This document shows, piece by piece, positions 48,165 to 63,897 of a stretch of DNA of 64,000 nucleotides (the first letter of the stretch is position 1; each line of letters starts with the position of its first letter). The DNA comes from Purshia tridentata. Taxonomy: Eukaryota; Streptophyta; Magnoliopsida; Rosales; Rosaceae. The notes beneath the pieces were generated by a model. That model worked only from the letters and a program-made list of their open reading frames with translations, did not search any database and was not told the origin of the DNA. Location of the stretch: positions 30,786 to 94,785 of the forward strand of contig QANT01007002.1 in assembly GCA_003254885.1 (NCBI GenBank), read 5' to 3'. Position numbers and translations under genes: made by a program.

Positions 48165-48898
48165 TGTGGTGAGGTAGGTTAGGGTGGGATGAGATCAGAA
48201 CTTTTGGGTGGGTTTACTGAGTAAAATTAGATGTTTTATTAGATAGGGGTATTTGTGTAATCATGGGGTGGTTAACTCAGCAAATCTTGTGGAGTTTAAA
48301 TTTAGAGGTGGTCAACTCAGCAAGGGTGGTCAACATAGCAGCTTAGGGTGGTCGGTATAGCCTGGGCTTTTTTAAAATTGAGTCAAAATATTTTTGAAAG
48401 ACATGATAATACTTTAACACTAAGAATAGTATTGGGCTACCCAAATTGGGCTGGACTGATTGACTATTATGTAATAAGCAAAGGAACTTCTCTCTTAGGA
48501 AAGTTCTCACGTAAAAAAAGCAAGAAAAAAAAAATTACAGTTATAAGATTTTTATTTTTTTTATTAAGCATCTAAAATATGATAATAATTGTGTGATTGC
48601 AATTTTTTTTTTCCACACTCTTTCCATAGAGAACTTCTGCCGAAGAGAGAGAAGTTTCCTAACAAGCAAATATATATATATATAAGGGAATCCCACAATG
48701 GATCCCTCCTGTATATATATGTACGTGATCATGGTAATCCAAATTTTATTTTGACTATTATGAAATTTTCAAATATTTTATTAATTGATTTACTATATTT
48801 AAATTTCCATATTATCTTTGTACGCTGTTGAATCCGACTATTGAAACAAGGGTTTGGCGCTAGGACTTGAAAACGAGTTCTTCTCATTTCAGTTTTGG
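48165..48898. other. Spacer with UMP kinase promoter region
   Basis: 48240-48350 contains three short repeats of GGTGGTCAACTCAGCAA / GGTGGTCAACATAGCA, possibly the outer end of the MULE/PMD region. 48430-48460 has a TTGGGCTGG motif, and an AT-run is at 48670-48682. No gene within. Confidence 0.4.
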
Positions 48899-52509
<3,611 letters not shown>

Positions 52510-55040
52510 AGAGATCGTTTTGTTTTATTTCTGGGTTGAGATTATATTGAGGATGGTTTACCACAGAAGCTGAGAACGAAATCATTCTGGAGTTAGCATA
52601 GGAAGAACAGTATGACCTAGAAGGAACTAGTATTCCGCATGTAAGGTGTACATAACAATTGGGAGATTTTGTAGCAGTGTTGGTCCAAAGAACTTGTTCT
52701 TTAGGGTTATACTGAACACAGTTAATGATCTATATATGTGGTTTTTTATATTCCTCCCTAGTACAAACTGTTATTTTGTGCCTGTTCAGGTGGTATTGCT
52801 GAAGAGAACGTGCCTAAATTGTTGGCCGATGAAATGTAAAAAAATAAAACCACTTTCATAAATTACCCCAAAAGATTTTGCTTTTCTTTTTCTTTATCCA
52901 AGTTGATTGTGGCTTCCTCTGCACATGCTTTGACTATATGCAATTGCGTGGATTTATTGTCAACATTACTATATTTATTAGATAAGCGCATAAGTTGGAA
53001 GTCGGAGACAACTACACAAGTTGCTGGGGCCATGGATAGATACATGGATGGATGGAAATTGCCAAGTTGGGTATGGTGGCATATGGACACAGCCTCCTTC
53101 ATTATATTCTTTTGTAATTATTTTTCTGTCCAATCCTGGGACCAATGCAAAACCTCTGCAACTTGATCATGGACAATGAAATATTTATCTTATGTTTCTT
53201 GGTTTCTCTACTTGTCGATATTGTTTGGTTTTTAATCCAAGCGTAGTAAATGATAAATAAGCTCATTTTACACCTCTAATGTTAAATCAACCCACATTAA
53301 TGTAAAATATGTTTAAAAGCTCCACTCAATAATATATAAGCCCATATTTAAAAAGAAATGTCGGAACTAAATTCTTTTTTAAAGGAGGCGCTATAAAGAG
53401 TTGATACTTACAACAGTAATCTTACGATAACAAATAGTAACAACCATTGTTATTGTTTAAATTATAGTATATTTGAATACATAAGCTTGATTTTTGTGTT
53501 TTATGTTGATTTATAAATTTTTTACATGTTTATGTAAGAAAAAGGTAAAAGTATCATTTTATGCATTTTTTGTATGTAGTTATTGTTGCACAGTGAGTAT
53601 TGTTAATGTTCAACAATAACTTTATTACAAAACATGGAAAAAGAAAAGAAAAAAGGTCGAGGACCTTGAGGGTACGTTTGTTCAAAAATAGTCAAAGAGC
53701 TATGGAATGTAAGAGTTTTCCGCCAAAACTAAATAAGTAAGTCCTCATCAAAAATGGTGATTTCATAATATTTCCCTTAATAAAAAGCCTTTATTACAAA
53801 TAGAAGTATTATTCTTTATTTTTCTTAATTATACTAGAAAAACCTAGTCATATGGGACAATTCTTGGATTGTCAATAAAGTAATGCCAAGAAAATCAGAT
53901 AAGCTAAAGTAACAAAAAATTTCATAGAAAATAGAAAGTACGAGAACAAGTGGTCTACATTCACAATGCATGTATAAATTATTGTATATGAGTTCTACGT
54001 GGCATGATGACGCAATGTTATCATTCCACTTAGATTATAACAAAGGTACAATTTTAAGAATTTTTTCAATGATTTAGGGTTTTAAAATTTAAGTGAATAA
54101 GTAACACCATATCATCATGTCACGTGGTGTTACGCTTATACACAATAATTTCTCCAATATATGGGCATGACTGTTATAAATCTACAAATGCTACTAATTA
54201 AATGCACCACAACTAAAAATTGGTTCCATATTATTTGAATTAATTAGATTTCATATTATCCAAAATTAAAAAGCTTATTATAACAATAGTTCATAAACTT
54301 TACATCAAATTTTATTTGAATCTGCAAATTTCACTTTAAATTACATGACTCACAAACTTTTACATGTTACTCACTATAGTTTGTCTGTCTATTTTATTCA
54401 AATTTATATCAAATATGTTCATGCAATAAGCATAAAATTGTTTAATTAGTGATTTTTTTTCTTTAAAAGTGTGTTATATATTTTTCACGTGCACACAATT
54501 TTACGAATATCACTGAAATGAATAACGTGAAAGAATTAGTAAATCATAGAATCTAAAAATAAAGTTTGTAAATTCAAGTGAAACTTGAGATAAAGTTTGT
54601 TGCTATTATTAAGTAAATTAAAAATGATTTCATACGTACAAAAGGAAAATGGGAATAAAAGGAGAAGGAAATCATCCCCTCAACTACTCGTATTCAATAC
54701 TCATAAAAGTAAATGCACCTCAGCTACAAACAACAACACTTTAAATTGTTAATTTATTGGGACAGTTGCCATTTGGTAACAAATCAAATATTCAATAACC
54801 ATGTTAATACTATGAGTGAAACTCAATTCAATATTGTGTTACGTTTGTCAACTTTCTCTCTACAAACTGCTCTTCAACTAAAGAAAGGTCTGCCATCAAA
54901 AAAGAAAAGACAAAATTAAAAATATAAAAAAAAAGATACAAAGGAAAAAAGTCAGTCAACAATGGATACTTCCTAAGATCGAAAAACTTCACTGGCGGCC
55001 GGCGGGGGAGTTGCAGCCGCTTGTTGACTGAAGCTGAAGT
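52510..55040. other. UMP kinase 3' flank and AT-rich spacer
   Basis: 52510 to about 53200 is probably 3' UTR and flank of UMP kinase. The rest is AT-rich with short poly(A)/poly(T) runs; 53400-53470 has a few TAGTAACAA-type motifs faintly like the 22.8-kb minisatellite. The last ~100 bp are probably the 3' UTR of the VQ gene. No gene supported. Confidence 0.5.
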
Positions 55041-55787
55041 CTAAAGGTCTAAGAAATTGTTAAAGAGGTCCCATGAAGAAGGACTCGGAGAAACCAAAGG
55101 AGCTGAAAACCAAGCTGAATTTGAAGGGCTAGCCATGAAATTACTGAAGTTGCTGTTGCTGTAACCAAAGGGACTTAGGTCATGATGATGTAACACCGAA
55201 AGGGTTTGTGGGTCAGGCACTGCAGGAGAAAAAAACCCAGTTGGGATCGGCGGCAAAGTGGCCGGAGCCGGGGACAGTATGCCGGGAAACTGACCCATTA
55301 AGTCAATTCCAGCCATGAAGGGATCATCATCATCAGTAGTAGTGGCAATAGTGTTGATGGGCGGCTGCTGGTGCTGGTGCTGGTGCTTGAGCTTGTCTCT
55401 ATGATCTGAAGACGAATTGGGGCTCGTTTTCTGTATGGAGGCGAGTCTTGCAGCGGGGGAGAGGTCGCCGGGGGGCGAAGAGGAAGGGCCGGTAAGGCGT
55501 TGGACGATGGACATGAAGTCAGTGACTGTGGCGTGGATGACTTTGGGAGAGACGGTGTAGATCACCACAGGCTGGTTCGGCTGTTGATATCCATGGTGGT
55601 ATTGATCGGTGGCTAATTGTGGATTTGGGCGTTGGTGTGGATGTGGTGGTGGTTTCTTGATCTTCACGGATTCTTTGCTGACTTTGAGAGGGGCGGGGCG
55701 GGGGCCTTGGAGTTGGACCTCTCTTCTCGGTGTTGTTCCCTGCTGCTGCGGCGGCGGTTGCTGTAGTGGTGGTGGTGGTGGGTTCAT
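55041..55787 (-). CDS. VQ-motif protein, MKS1-like
   Basis: Intronless, 248 residues. The VQ motif FMSIVQRLTG is at 91-100 (FxxxVQxLTG). It is preceded by QGPRPAPLKVSKESVKIKKPP (about 27-47) and PVVIYTVSPKVIHATVTDF, the two blocks typical of MKS1 (VQ21) and its relatives. C-terminal features are SPAARLASIQ and the final SSWDLFNNFLDL. VQ proteins bind WRKY factors in the nucleus, and MKS1 is a MAP kinase 4 substrate in defence; SP sites are plentiful here. The N-terminus is Pro/Gln-rich and low complexity. The length matches the intronless VQ class. W-boxes lie upstream. Confidence 0.92.
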   Translation of the reverse strand: MNPPPPPLQQPPPQQQGTTPRREVQLQGPRPAPLKVSKESVKIKKPPPHPHQRPNPQLATDQYHHGYQQPNQPVVIYTVSPKVIHATVTDFMSIVQRLTGPSSSPPGDLSPAARLASIQKTSPNSSSDHRDKLKHQHQHQQPPINTIATTTDDDDPFMAGIDLMGQFPGILSPAPATLPPIPTGFFSPAVPDPQTLSVLHHHDLSPFGYSNSNFSNFMASPSNSAWFSAPLVSPSPSSWDLFNNFLDL

Positions 55788-56880
55788 TGCTAATTTGGAT
55801 ATGGTGGTGGGTGGGTCGTATAATAAAACTATAAATGTATAATTGCTGTGAATTTTGTTCGTTATGAATTTTCGAGAAGAAGATGGGCAACTAATAGGAC
55901 TCTATTTTTTAGGAGCAATCCTTTTCTTTTGTTTTTATGTTTATTTTTCTAACAGGAACAATCCTTTAGTTGGTGATGCAAATGCAATATATGTGTAGAA
56001 GAGTTTGACGCCAACGGTATTGACCATAGGCAAGGGCGTTGACTCAAGGAAAACACACGATCGAAACAAGAAACATCGAAAACTTTACTACTACTATTAA
56101 AAAAGAAATGATCACTCGCTCACCATAGAGTGGTAGGGAATTCCATTGCTCACCACAGAGTAGAGAATTCAATGATCCGGGTTTACTACATTTTAGATTT
56201 CTCCTTACGAGTCTTTTATATAAAAAATCAATTAAATCGGTAATTATTTGGTCATTTATACTGTACAAATAAATACAGTTCGTCTAATAACATTAAAATG
56301 ATGTTGACATTGATAAACTTGTTAAACAGATTTGATTTTGCCCTTTTTTTGTGAGGGCGATCTTTGAATGGTGCTCCTAATATATGGATGATTATGATCT
56401 TTAAATTCATTGCTGGGTGGTTAATTAAGTGAACATTATTGACTATTAAAATCTCTACTACTAATATAAAGGGAATTTCATTTGTTGGGGTAAAGGCTTC
56501 ACCAAAATTAAAATTGCTTTAAATGGTTTTTTAACAAAATTTTCAATTAGCACAAAATAATTATACATTTTAAGGAAAATTAAAATGATAAAATACGATA
56601 ATGGGTTCAATTTTATTGACTTCTCACAATATGTAATTGTTGTCCCGTGATTTCGCCACCTTATTGTTTGACCCATATTGTGAGATCGTAGATTTTTCCT
56701 TCCAACACCGTTTTGGTACCCCCTGTGTTTTGAAACACTACTAACCTTAGAGTTAACTAATTAGCTATTATTGTCTTTTTGGAACTTAGAGAGCTAGAGC
56801 TACAAATTGTTGTAGGACGTGCTTTATTTTATTGTTAATTTGCTATTTAATTTGTGTGTATGTGTGTGTGTGGTTCTTGA
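55788..56880. other. VQ gene promoter side and AT-rich spacer
   Basis: Contains the W-box group at 56004-56044. Beyond it lies AT-rich DNA; TCTCTACTACTAATATAAAGG near 56451 resembles a Helitron 5' end, but no matching 3' end was found. No gene supported. Confidence 0.4.
56004..56044 (+). promoter_or_regulatory. W-box cluster upstream of the VQ gene
   Basis: TTGACG (56004), TTGACC (56020) and TTGACT (56039) lie within 41 bp, about 220-260 bp upstream of the VQ gene ATG. TTGAC[C/T] is the WRKY-binding W-box, so two of the three are canonical. VQ proteins act with WRKYs, so feedback control is plausible but inferred. Confidence 0.5.
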
Positions 56881-57118
56881 TTTGATTTTGTTTCGTACTT
56901 AATTTAATTACAAAAAAAAAAAACTCGATCTTACACTCTTAAATTCTTGTTTTTGGACTAGATACATTTGAACTAATTGGGAAGACGAATTAGAAAATGA
57001 TTTGATTTTGTTTCGTACTTACTTTAATTACAAAAAAAAAAAAAACTCGATCTTACACTCTTAAATTCTTGTTTTTGGACTATATACATTTGAACTAATT
57101 GGGAAGACGAATTAGAAA
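56880..57118. repeat. Two-copy ~121-bp tandem duplication
   Basis: TTTGATTTTGTTTCGTACTT ... GGGAAGACGAATTAGAAAA occurs twice head to tail, differing by about three bases and one A in a poly(A) run. Non-coding. Confidence 0.9.
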
Positions 57119-57219
57119 AACTATGGGGTTTTTAAATGTTATTTTTTGTTAAAGAAAAACTTTGAGTTTAAGTGATCTAATAACATAGCATTTTTTTTAT
57201 GAGTATGTATATATATGTG

Positions 57220-57262
57220 TGTGTGTTATATGCATATATATATATATATATATATATATGCA
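57220..57262. repeat. (GT)n / (AT)n microsatellite
   Basis: GTGTGTGT followed by TATGC and a pure TA run to about 57258. Likely polymorphic. Confidence 0.85.
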
Positions 57263-58705
57263 TACTTGGGCTTCTGATTAAAAGGGGTGTCATGGCACCA
57301 AATTTTTGAATAGCCCTTTTATGTAAATATTTGGGCTGAACATTGAAGAGTTTTTAAGAGAAACAAAAATAATAATAAAAGACTCATTGATTAGCCTAGT
57401 TAGGACTACCCAATTAGATTAAAAGGCTTGTAGACTCTAAAGATGTGAGTTATGGGAACTTGGGCCAAAGTTAGAGGGGGAAAAATTGATGAGTGTCAAA
57501 CATGCAAAAATCCTTCCTCTCCCTCATGAAGGTCTGACAGCCCCATGCTCTTAAACCAAACCATACTCTCAAGAAACCACAACAGCAGTCATCATTCCTT
57601 CTCTCTATTCGGCAATTTATGGCCTGAGTGAGCTCTAAGAGGAAGAGTCTCAAACTTCTTCACTAAACCAAGGACGTAGAGGGAGGAAAAGGGAGACTAC
57701 ATTTTTTCTTAAAGGAGTCTAGCAACCTAGGGTTGAAAGGTAATGTTTCATTCCAAAGAAAAGCATCATATTCTCTAAAGTTTTCTCTCCATCAAAGGAT
57801 ACCATGATTGACTGGTCCTTTCTACAAAAAAATACTTAGGAACCCCCCCATTTTCGAAAGAACCTTGCTGCTCATTCTCTTTCCAACAACACATAAATTT
57901 TCCCACTCATACAAGGTTTCGGACTCCGTTAGAACCAAGGATTTGTGTTGAACCAATCCATAGAATCATTAAGGTGAAGAATCCTAACCCATTAAGTGTG
58001 GTTTTGGTTGTGCTATTTGAAAGGATTGTTTTTTTCTTTTTAAAAAAACAAAAAAAAAAAGAATACTTGTTGGTTTGTTTCAAGTGGATGGAGTTTTAAA
58101 AAAGAAAAGCTGGCGTTTATTCCTTGGTTTTCCTTTCTAAGTTGGGTTGTATTCGTGCTTGTTTAGTTTGGGTGGTTTTAGGTTAAGAGAAAAACCACTT
58201 TTCACTTGTGGTGCAAGTTTTCACTAAAAAACAGTTGTTTCTAACATTTTGGGACTAAACTAGAATTCTGCATTGATTGGTAAAGAGGTTTCCTCTCAAA
58301 TCTTTATGAGTAAAATTAGAGTCGTTAGTGAAATTTTACGAATAGGAATCAAGTGAAACGGAATTGAAATGAACCTGTAGTGATTTTTTGAAGTCGATTG
58401 AAAAAGAGTGGACTGATCAATTTTCGGATTGTTCCATCAAAATTACGGGTCTATTAGGTTGAGTTTTGTAGCTCTGTTTGACTTAAAAATTTTATGTGAC
58501 AAATTGGATGCGTATATTTTTACTTTGTAAAATTTTAGAACATTTGGACGGTTACAAAAATTATTAAAATTTGTGCAATTCTAGTGCCCAACTTAATGAG
58601 TCTTGAACCACATAGTTCTTTAAAAGTTGATTTGTTATCACACTTGTTGGAGGCTTACAACCTCAAAAAATCCTTGATTGAACTTTTGATTTCAAAATTT
58701 GGTTC
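57263..58705. other. Non-coding, transposon-like, unassigned
   Basis: No long open frame or recognised domain. The sequence texture (CT-rich leader-like stretch at 57510-57700, poly-purine runs) resembles an LTR or its flank, but no ends were found. Confidence 0.35.
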
Positions 58706-61700
58706 CTTCTAAAGGTGTATATTTTTTTAATTTGTGAAACACTTAAAAGAATTTCATGGTGTGCTTAGCTTAATGCTTAAGTTGCCTTAACTTGTTAGAA
58801 GGATCAAGTGGAGGACTTTGAGCTGTAAGGTTGGGCAGCCAGGTAGGGGGAGTTGGCCAACAAATTATATCTCCATATATGTATATATAATACTACTTAG
58901 TATGCTTATGGTTGCTAAGGGGTTAAAGGAGGTGTTGATAATAGGTATAAAGAAGAACAATGAACTTGGAAAGTTGAAAATGCATGTTAGGGTAGCAATT
59001 TAATTATTTATTCCATTGTTCAATTTAATGGAAGTAAAAAGAAATAAAGGAGAGAATTGGTTAGACACTCTTTGATGGGACTTAGAGCCAATGTTGTGGT
59101 GTTGTTCTAACATAGAACTTGAAGCATAAACCCTACGTATCTCTACTTCAGTTTCAATAGGAAAATGTTTATTTATCTCTTTTAGACTCTCTTATGTTAT
59201 TCAGTTGCCACTTTTTTATTTTCAATTGTGAGTTTAATAAGAGTAGGATTATGATTGTTCTTTCAAGTTATTGTTATAAAATTCTTGTATTTGATCCATG
59301 ATTTGGGCTTGTGATTGATAACAAGGTCACTTGAATAAGACATTAATTTTGGATGCCTCGGTTGGGCTCAGAGTTTTCTATTTGCTGCCGCGTGATATTA
59401 TTTATGTCATACATATCATGTCATTAGTTCAAATATAATTGTTTTGACATGTTGAAACTAATGAAAAGTTTAAGTGTTTGGGCCTTATTGACTAGAAAAG
59501 GTGGGTTTCGTTTTGAAAACCTTGGTTTAATCCCTTAAAAATCGATGTGTAGACCTTAGAGGGTTACGATTCACAAGTATGCTAGGAGGGTGACATACTA
59601 TAACAAAAACCTATTTTAGGTTCTAAGAGCAGCCTCTGTAGGCTTTGATTGGACGTTTCGTTGTTCGAATTCTCACTAGCACTTTAGTGATTTGAAAACC
59701 TTGGTTTAATCCCTTAAAAATCGATTTGTAGACCTTAGAGGGTTACGATTCACAAGTATGCTAGGAGGGTGAGATACTATAACAACAACCTATTTTAGGT
59801 TCTAAGAGCAGCCTCTGTAGGCTTTGATTGGACGTTTCGTTATTCGAATTCTCACTAGCACTTTAGTGGGAATAGAGTAGGATAAGAAAAGCCTATCAGT
59901 ACTAAAGTCCACTGTTATTTATATAGGTTTATGATTTGCGTGAGCAACAACCCTAGGTACGCTTGCATGTCACCATTCATGTTGCATAATCATGCATAGG
60001 TTTGTTTGAGAATATTGATTAATAAAACAACTTGAATTCGCATGTATTTTGGAATTTGTTATTTGATTGTGTTAGTAATTGTTTGGTGTTGGGCTGTGGA
60101 CTTGTGCCTTATCATGATTTTTGTTTGATTGTTACATAAGAATAGAAACTCTTGGAAAGTATTGAAGTGATGTTTGTGGTTGTGTTAAATATTTTCTACA
60201 AGTGTTTTCTTAAAAGCCTTATTTTTAAAATCAAGCACCTTACTACGTGTGAAAGATTTTGGGACGATGAGCAAAGTATCAGCTATTTTGGTGATGCTCA
60301 TCTCTTTTGCATGTACCTTAGATACTACTTTGAGAAAAGTAAAAAATCGCTTCAGGATCCAACGTTTCGAATATTGCCTTACCGATTTCTTCACCTATAA
60401 CGAAGATGAGGATCCTTCTTTGATTGAGTGGGTAACTAACTCCGTATACTTAGTTTAACTCTGGCTGTTAAACGAACTCCTCTATTATTACTTTTGGCTC
60501 ATAATTAAGTTTGTCAAAAATTATTTTACTTTGTGTGGGAAAAATTTTCCAAGAACTTTTATCTTTGAAAGATTTCTTAAACTCCCACAAATTTTAAATT
60601 CTAAGAAGGAGTTCATTTTCATGTGGAATTTGAAGTAGGGCCTATTTCTTACTAGAAGTTTAAAATTTCAAGTCTTAAATTGAGTTCACAATTATTTATT
60701 TGTTTCCTTGTGTACCTATACTTTTTCAACTATTTATTTGTTGAGAAATATAAGTGTTAGAATTAACTTGTTAGAAGGATCAAGTGGAGGACTTTGAGCT
60801 GTAATGTTGGGCAGCCAGGTAGGCGGAGTTGGCCAACAAATTATATCTCCATATATGTATATATAATACTACTTAGAAGGAGGTGTTGATAATAGGTATA
60901 AAGAAGAACAAAGTTACTTCTAAAGGTGTATTTTTTTTTTTTTTTGTGAAACACTTAAAAGAATTTCATGGTGTGCTAAGCTTAATGCTTAAGTTGCCTT
61001 AACTTGTTAGGGATCAAGGAGGACTTTGAGCTGTAATGTTGGGCAGCCAGGTAGGCGGAGTTGGCCAACAAATTATATCTCCATATATGTATATATAATA
61101 CTACTTAGAAGGAGGTATTGATAATAGGTATAAAGAAGAACAATGAACTTGGAAAGTTGAAAATGCATGTTAGGGTAGCAATTTAATTATTTATTCCATT
61201 GTTCAATTTAATGGAAGTTAAAAGAAATAAAGGAGAGAATTGGTTAGACAGTCTTTGATTGGACTTGGAGCCAATGTTGTGGTGTTGTTCTAACATAGAA
61301 CTTGAAGCATAAACCCTACGTATCTCTACTTCAATTTCAATAGGAAAATGTTCATTTATCTCTTTTGGACTCTCTTATGTTATTCAGTTGCCACTTTTTT
61401 ATTTTTAATTGTGAGTTTAATAAGAGTAGGATTATGATTGTTCTTTCAAGTTATTGTTATAAAATTCTTGTGTTTGATCCATGATTTGGGCTTGTGATTG
61501 ATAACAAGGTCACTTGAATAAGACATTAATTTTGGATGCCTCCGTTGGGCTGAGAGTTTTCTATTCGCTGCCGTGACATTATTTATGTCATACATATCAT
61601 TTCATTAGTTCAATTATAATTGTTTTGACATGTTGAAACTAATGAAAAGTTTACGTTGTTTGGGCCTTATTGACTAGAAAAGGTGGGTTTCGTTTTGAAA

Positions 61701-62780
61701 ACTTTGGTTTAATCCCTTAAAAATCGATGTGTAGACCTTAGAGTGTTACGATTCACAAGTATACTAGGAGGGTGACATACTATAACAACAACCTATTTTA
61801 GGTTCTAAGAGCAGCCTCTGTAGGCTTTGATTGGATGTTTCGTTGTTCGAATTCTCACTAGCACTTTAGTGGGAATAGAGTAGGATAAGAAAAGCCTATC
61901 AGTACTAAAGTCCATTGTTATTTATATAGGTTTATGATTTGCGTGAGCAACAACCCTAGGTATGCTTGCATGTCACCATTCACGTTGCATAATCATGCAT
62001 AGGTTTATTTGAGAATATTGATTAATAAAACAACTTGAACTTGCGTGTATTTTGGAATTTGTTATTTGATTGTGTTCGTAATTGTTTGGTGTTGGGCTGT
62101 GGACTTGTGCCTTATCATGATTTTTGTTTGATTGTTAAATAAGAATAGAAACTCTTGGAAAGTATTGAAGTGATGTTTGTGGTTGTCTTAAATATTTTCT
62201 AAAAGTGTTTTCTTAAAAGCCTTATTTTTAAAATCAAGTACCTTACTGCGTGTGAAAGGTTTTGGGACGACGAGCAAAGTATTAGCTATTTTGGTGATGC
62301 TCATCTCTTTTGCATGTACCTTAGATACTATTTTAAGAAAAGTAAAAATTCGCTTCGGGATCCAATGTTTCGAATCCTGCCATACTGATTTCTTCACCTA
62401 TCGGCCTGGTTAGCGAAGATGAGGATCCTTCTTTGATTGAGTGGGTAACTAACTCCATATACTTAGTTTTACTCTGGCTATTAAACGAACTCCTCTATTA
62501 TTACTTTTGGCCTGTAATTAAGTTTGTCAAAAATTATTTTATTTTGTGATGGAAAAACTTTCCAAAAACTTTTATTTTTGAAAGATTTCTTAAACTCCCA
62601 CAAATTTTAAATTCTAAGAAGGAGTTCATTTTCATGTAGAATCTGAAGTAGGGCCTATTTCTTACTAAATGTTTAAAATTTCAAGTCTTAAATTGAGTTC
62701 ACAATTATTTATTTGTTTCCTTGTGTACCTATACTTTTTCAACTATTTATTCGTTGAGAAATATAAGTGTTAGTATTAAC
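58706..62780. repeat. Imperfect ~2-kb tandem duplication
   Basis: Copy A is 58706-60766 and copy B 60917-62780. Both begin CTTCTAAAGGTGTAT and end TATAAGTGTTAG.ATTAAC. Between them (about 60763-60916) is a short extra copy of the 58789-58940 part, starting AACTTGTTAGAAGGATC. Copy A holds a further ~183-bp internal tandem duplication (about 59510-59875: TAATCCCTTAAAAATCGAT, GGGTTACGATTCACAAGTAT). No known protein is encoded; open frames are short and duplicated with the DNA. It may be a retroelement part. Confidence 0.85.
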
Positions 62781-63714
62781 ATTAATGTAAAAGGAAAAAA
62801 TTTATTTACAGTTTTTCTAAATTAAGGGACTTTGAAAAATCTTTCGTTTTATAAAATTATTTCATTGACGTGAAGGCTATTTTATCTCAAATCTCTTAGG
62901 TCCTGATTTAGGACATGACACGTATTACCTGCAAAAATGATAAGAAAAAACCATTGAAGGTTAGTGGTACCTGTTTGGTGCCTGCCAAAGGCACTCTAAC
63001 TATCAAGTGAGTAAGATTTGAAGAAAATCAAAGTTAAAAGTCTTGGAGCCATGACTTGCTTTACCTTTGATCTTTGCTTTACTTTTGATGTTTGTTAACT
63101 TTTAAGGGGCTTTTATATCATTTAGAGGATTGGAGATTTCTTGACCTTTGGATTGAAAGCTTACTTAGCTTGTAATCCATACACTGAGAGGACTTCTTGT
63201 TGGAGTGTTCCTCTTCCCTTGAATCTCATCGTCTTAAGGACTTCTTGTTGAATTGATCGATTTAGTTTCAATAAGTCAACGATTCTGTTTCATTTAAATT
63301 GACTCTAATTGATTTTTTTTTTAATATTTTTACTTATAATTTTTTTTAATGTAATTGTCTTTTTATTGATTTTTTTTAACTGTAATTATTTTGTATTGCA
63401 ATTGTTTTTGTATTGTATTTTCCTTTATTTGTTATTTTATTGCAATTGTGAAGTTTAGGGAGAGTTTAGGGTCCCGTTTTTCCGGCCCATTGGTGTTCAA
63501 CATCTCCAAAATATACCCGGCCCTAATGGCAATTGGGTTGGGTTTGCGGCACCCATTACTAGAGATAGCCTTAGGAGGTTTTTGTAGAGTTATAAGACGG
63601 TGTGGGGTTTTGGAAGGATAAAATAAAATATTATTTTCAAAAAAAGCTTGTAATTGAAAAAAAAAAAAAAACTGTCCTTGAATTAATTCAGGTTTGCAGA
63701 CATGGGTGGCAAAA
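62781..63714. other. AT-rich spacer
   Basis: No gene supported. Poly-T rich at 63310-63380. The final part may be promoter of the candidate gene at the right edge. Confidence 0.4.
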
Positions 63715-63734
63715 TTATAAAACGCCTCACGTGC
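63715..63734 (+). promoter_or_regulatory. Possible TATA box and G-box
   Basis: TTATAAAA at about 63715 and CACGTG at about 63727 lie ~100 bp upstream of an ATG-initiated exon that ends in a GT donor. The combination suggests a core promoter for a gene running off the right edge. Confidence 0.3.
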
Positions 63735-63825
63735 TGTTTTGCAACAGCTTTTGTTATGGACACACGTTCTTGCTGATCCTCACCACTCAATCTCAGCTCT
63801 CCGACATTCAAAGAGTAGAGATGTC

Positions 63826-63856
63826 ATGAAGATGCAAGCTTTAGCAATCGGTGCAG
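63826..63856 (+). CDS. Possible first exon of a gene leaving the window
   Basis: ATG at 63826 opens MKMQALAIGA with a G before GT at 63857, a possible splice donor. It is preceded by an overlapping two-codon upstream ORF (ATG TCA TGA, 63821-63829). The following intron would contain the MITE copy. Ten residues are too few to identify; the call rests on promoter and splice signals only. Confidence 0.25.
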
Positions 63857-63897
63857 GTTTTGTCCTTTTTTTTTTTTTTTGGTGGTGATTCCATGTT

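Noticed and set aside
55609-55842. Gly-rich plus-strand frame
   Set aside because: Antisense of the Pro/Gln-rich N-terminus of the VQ protein.
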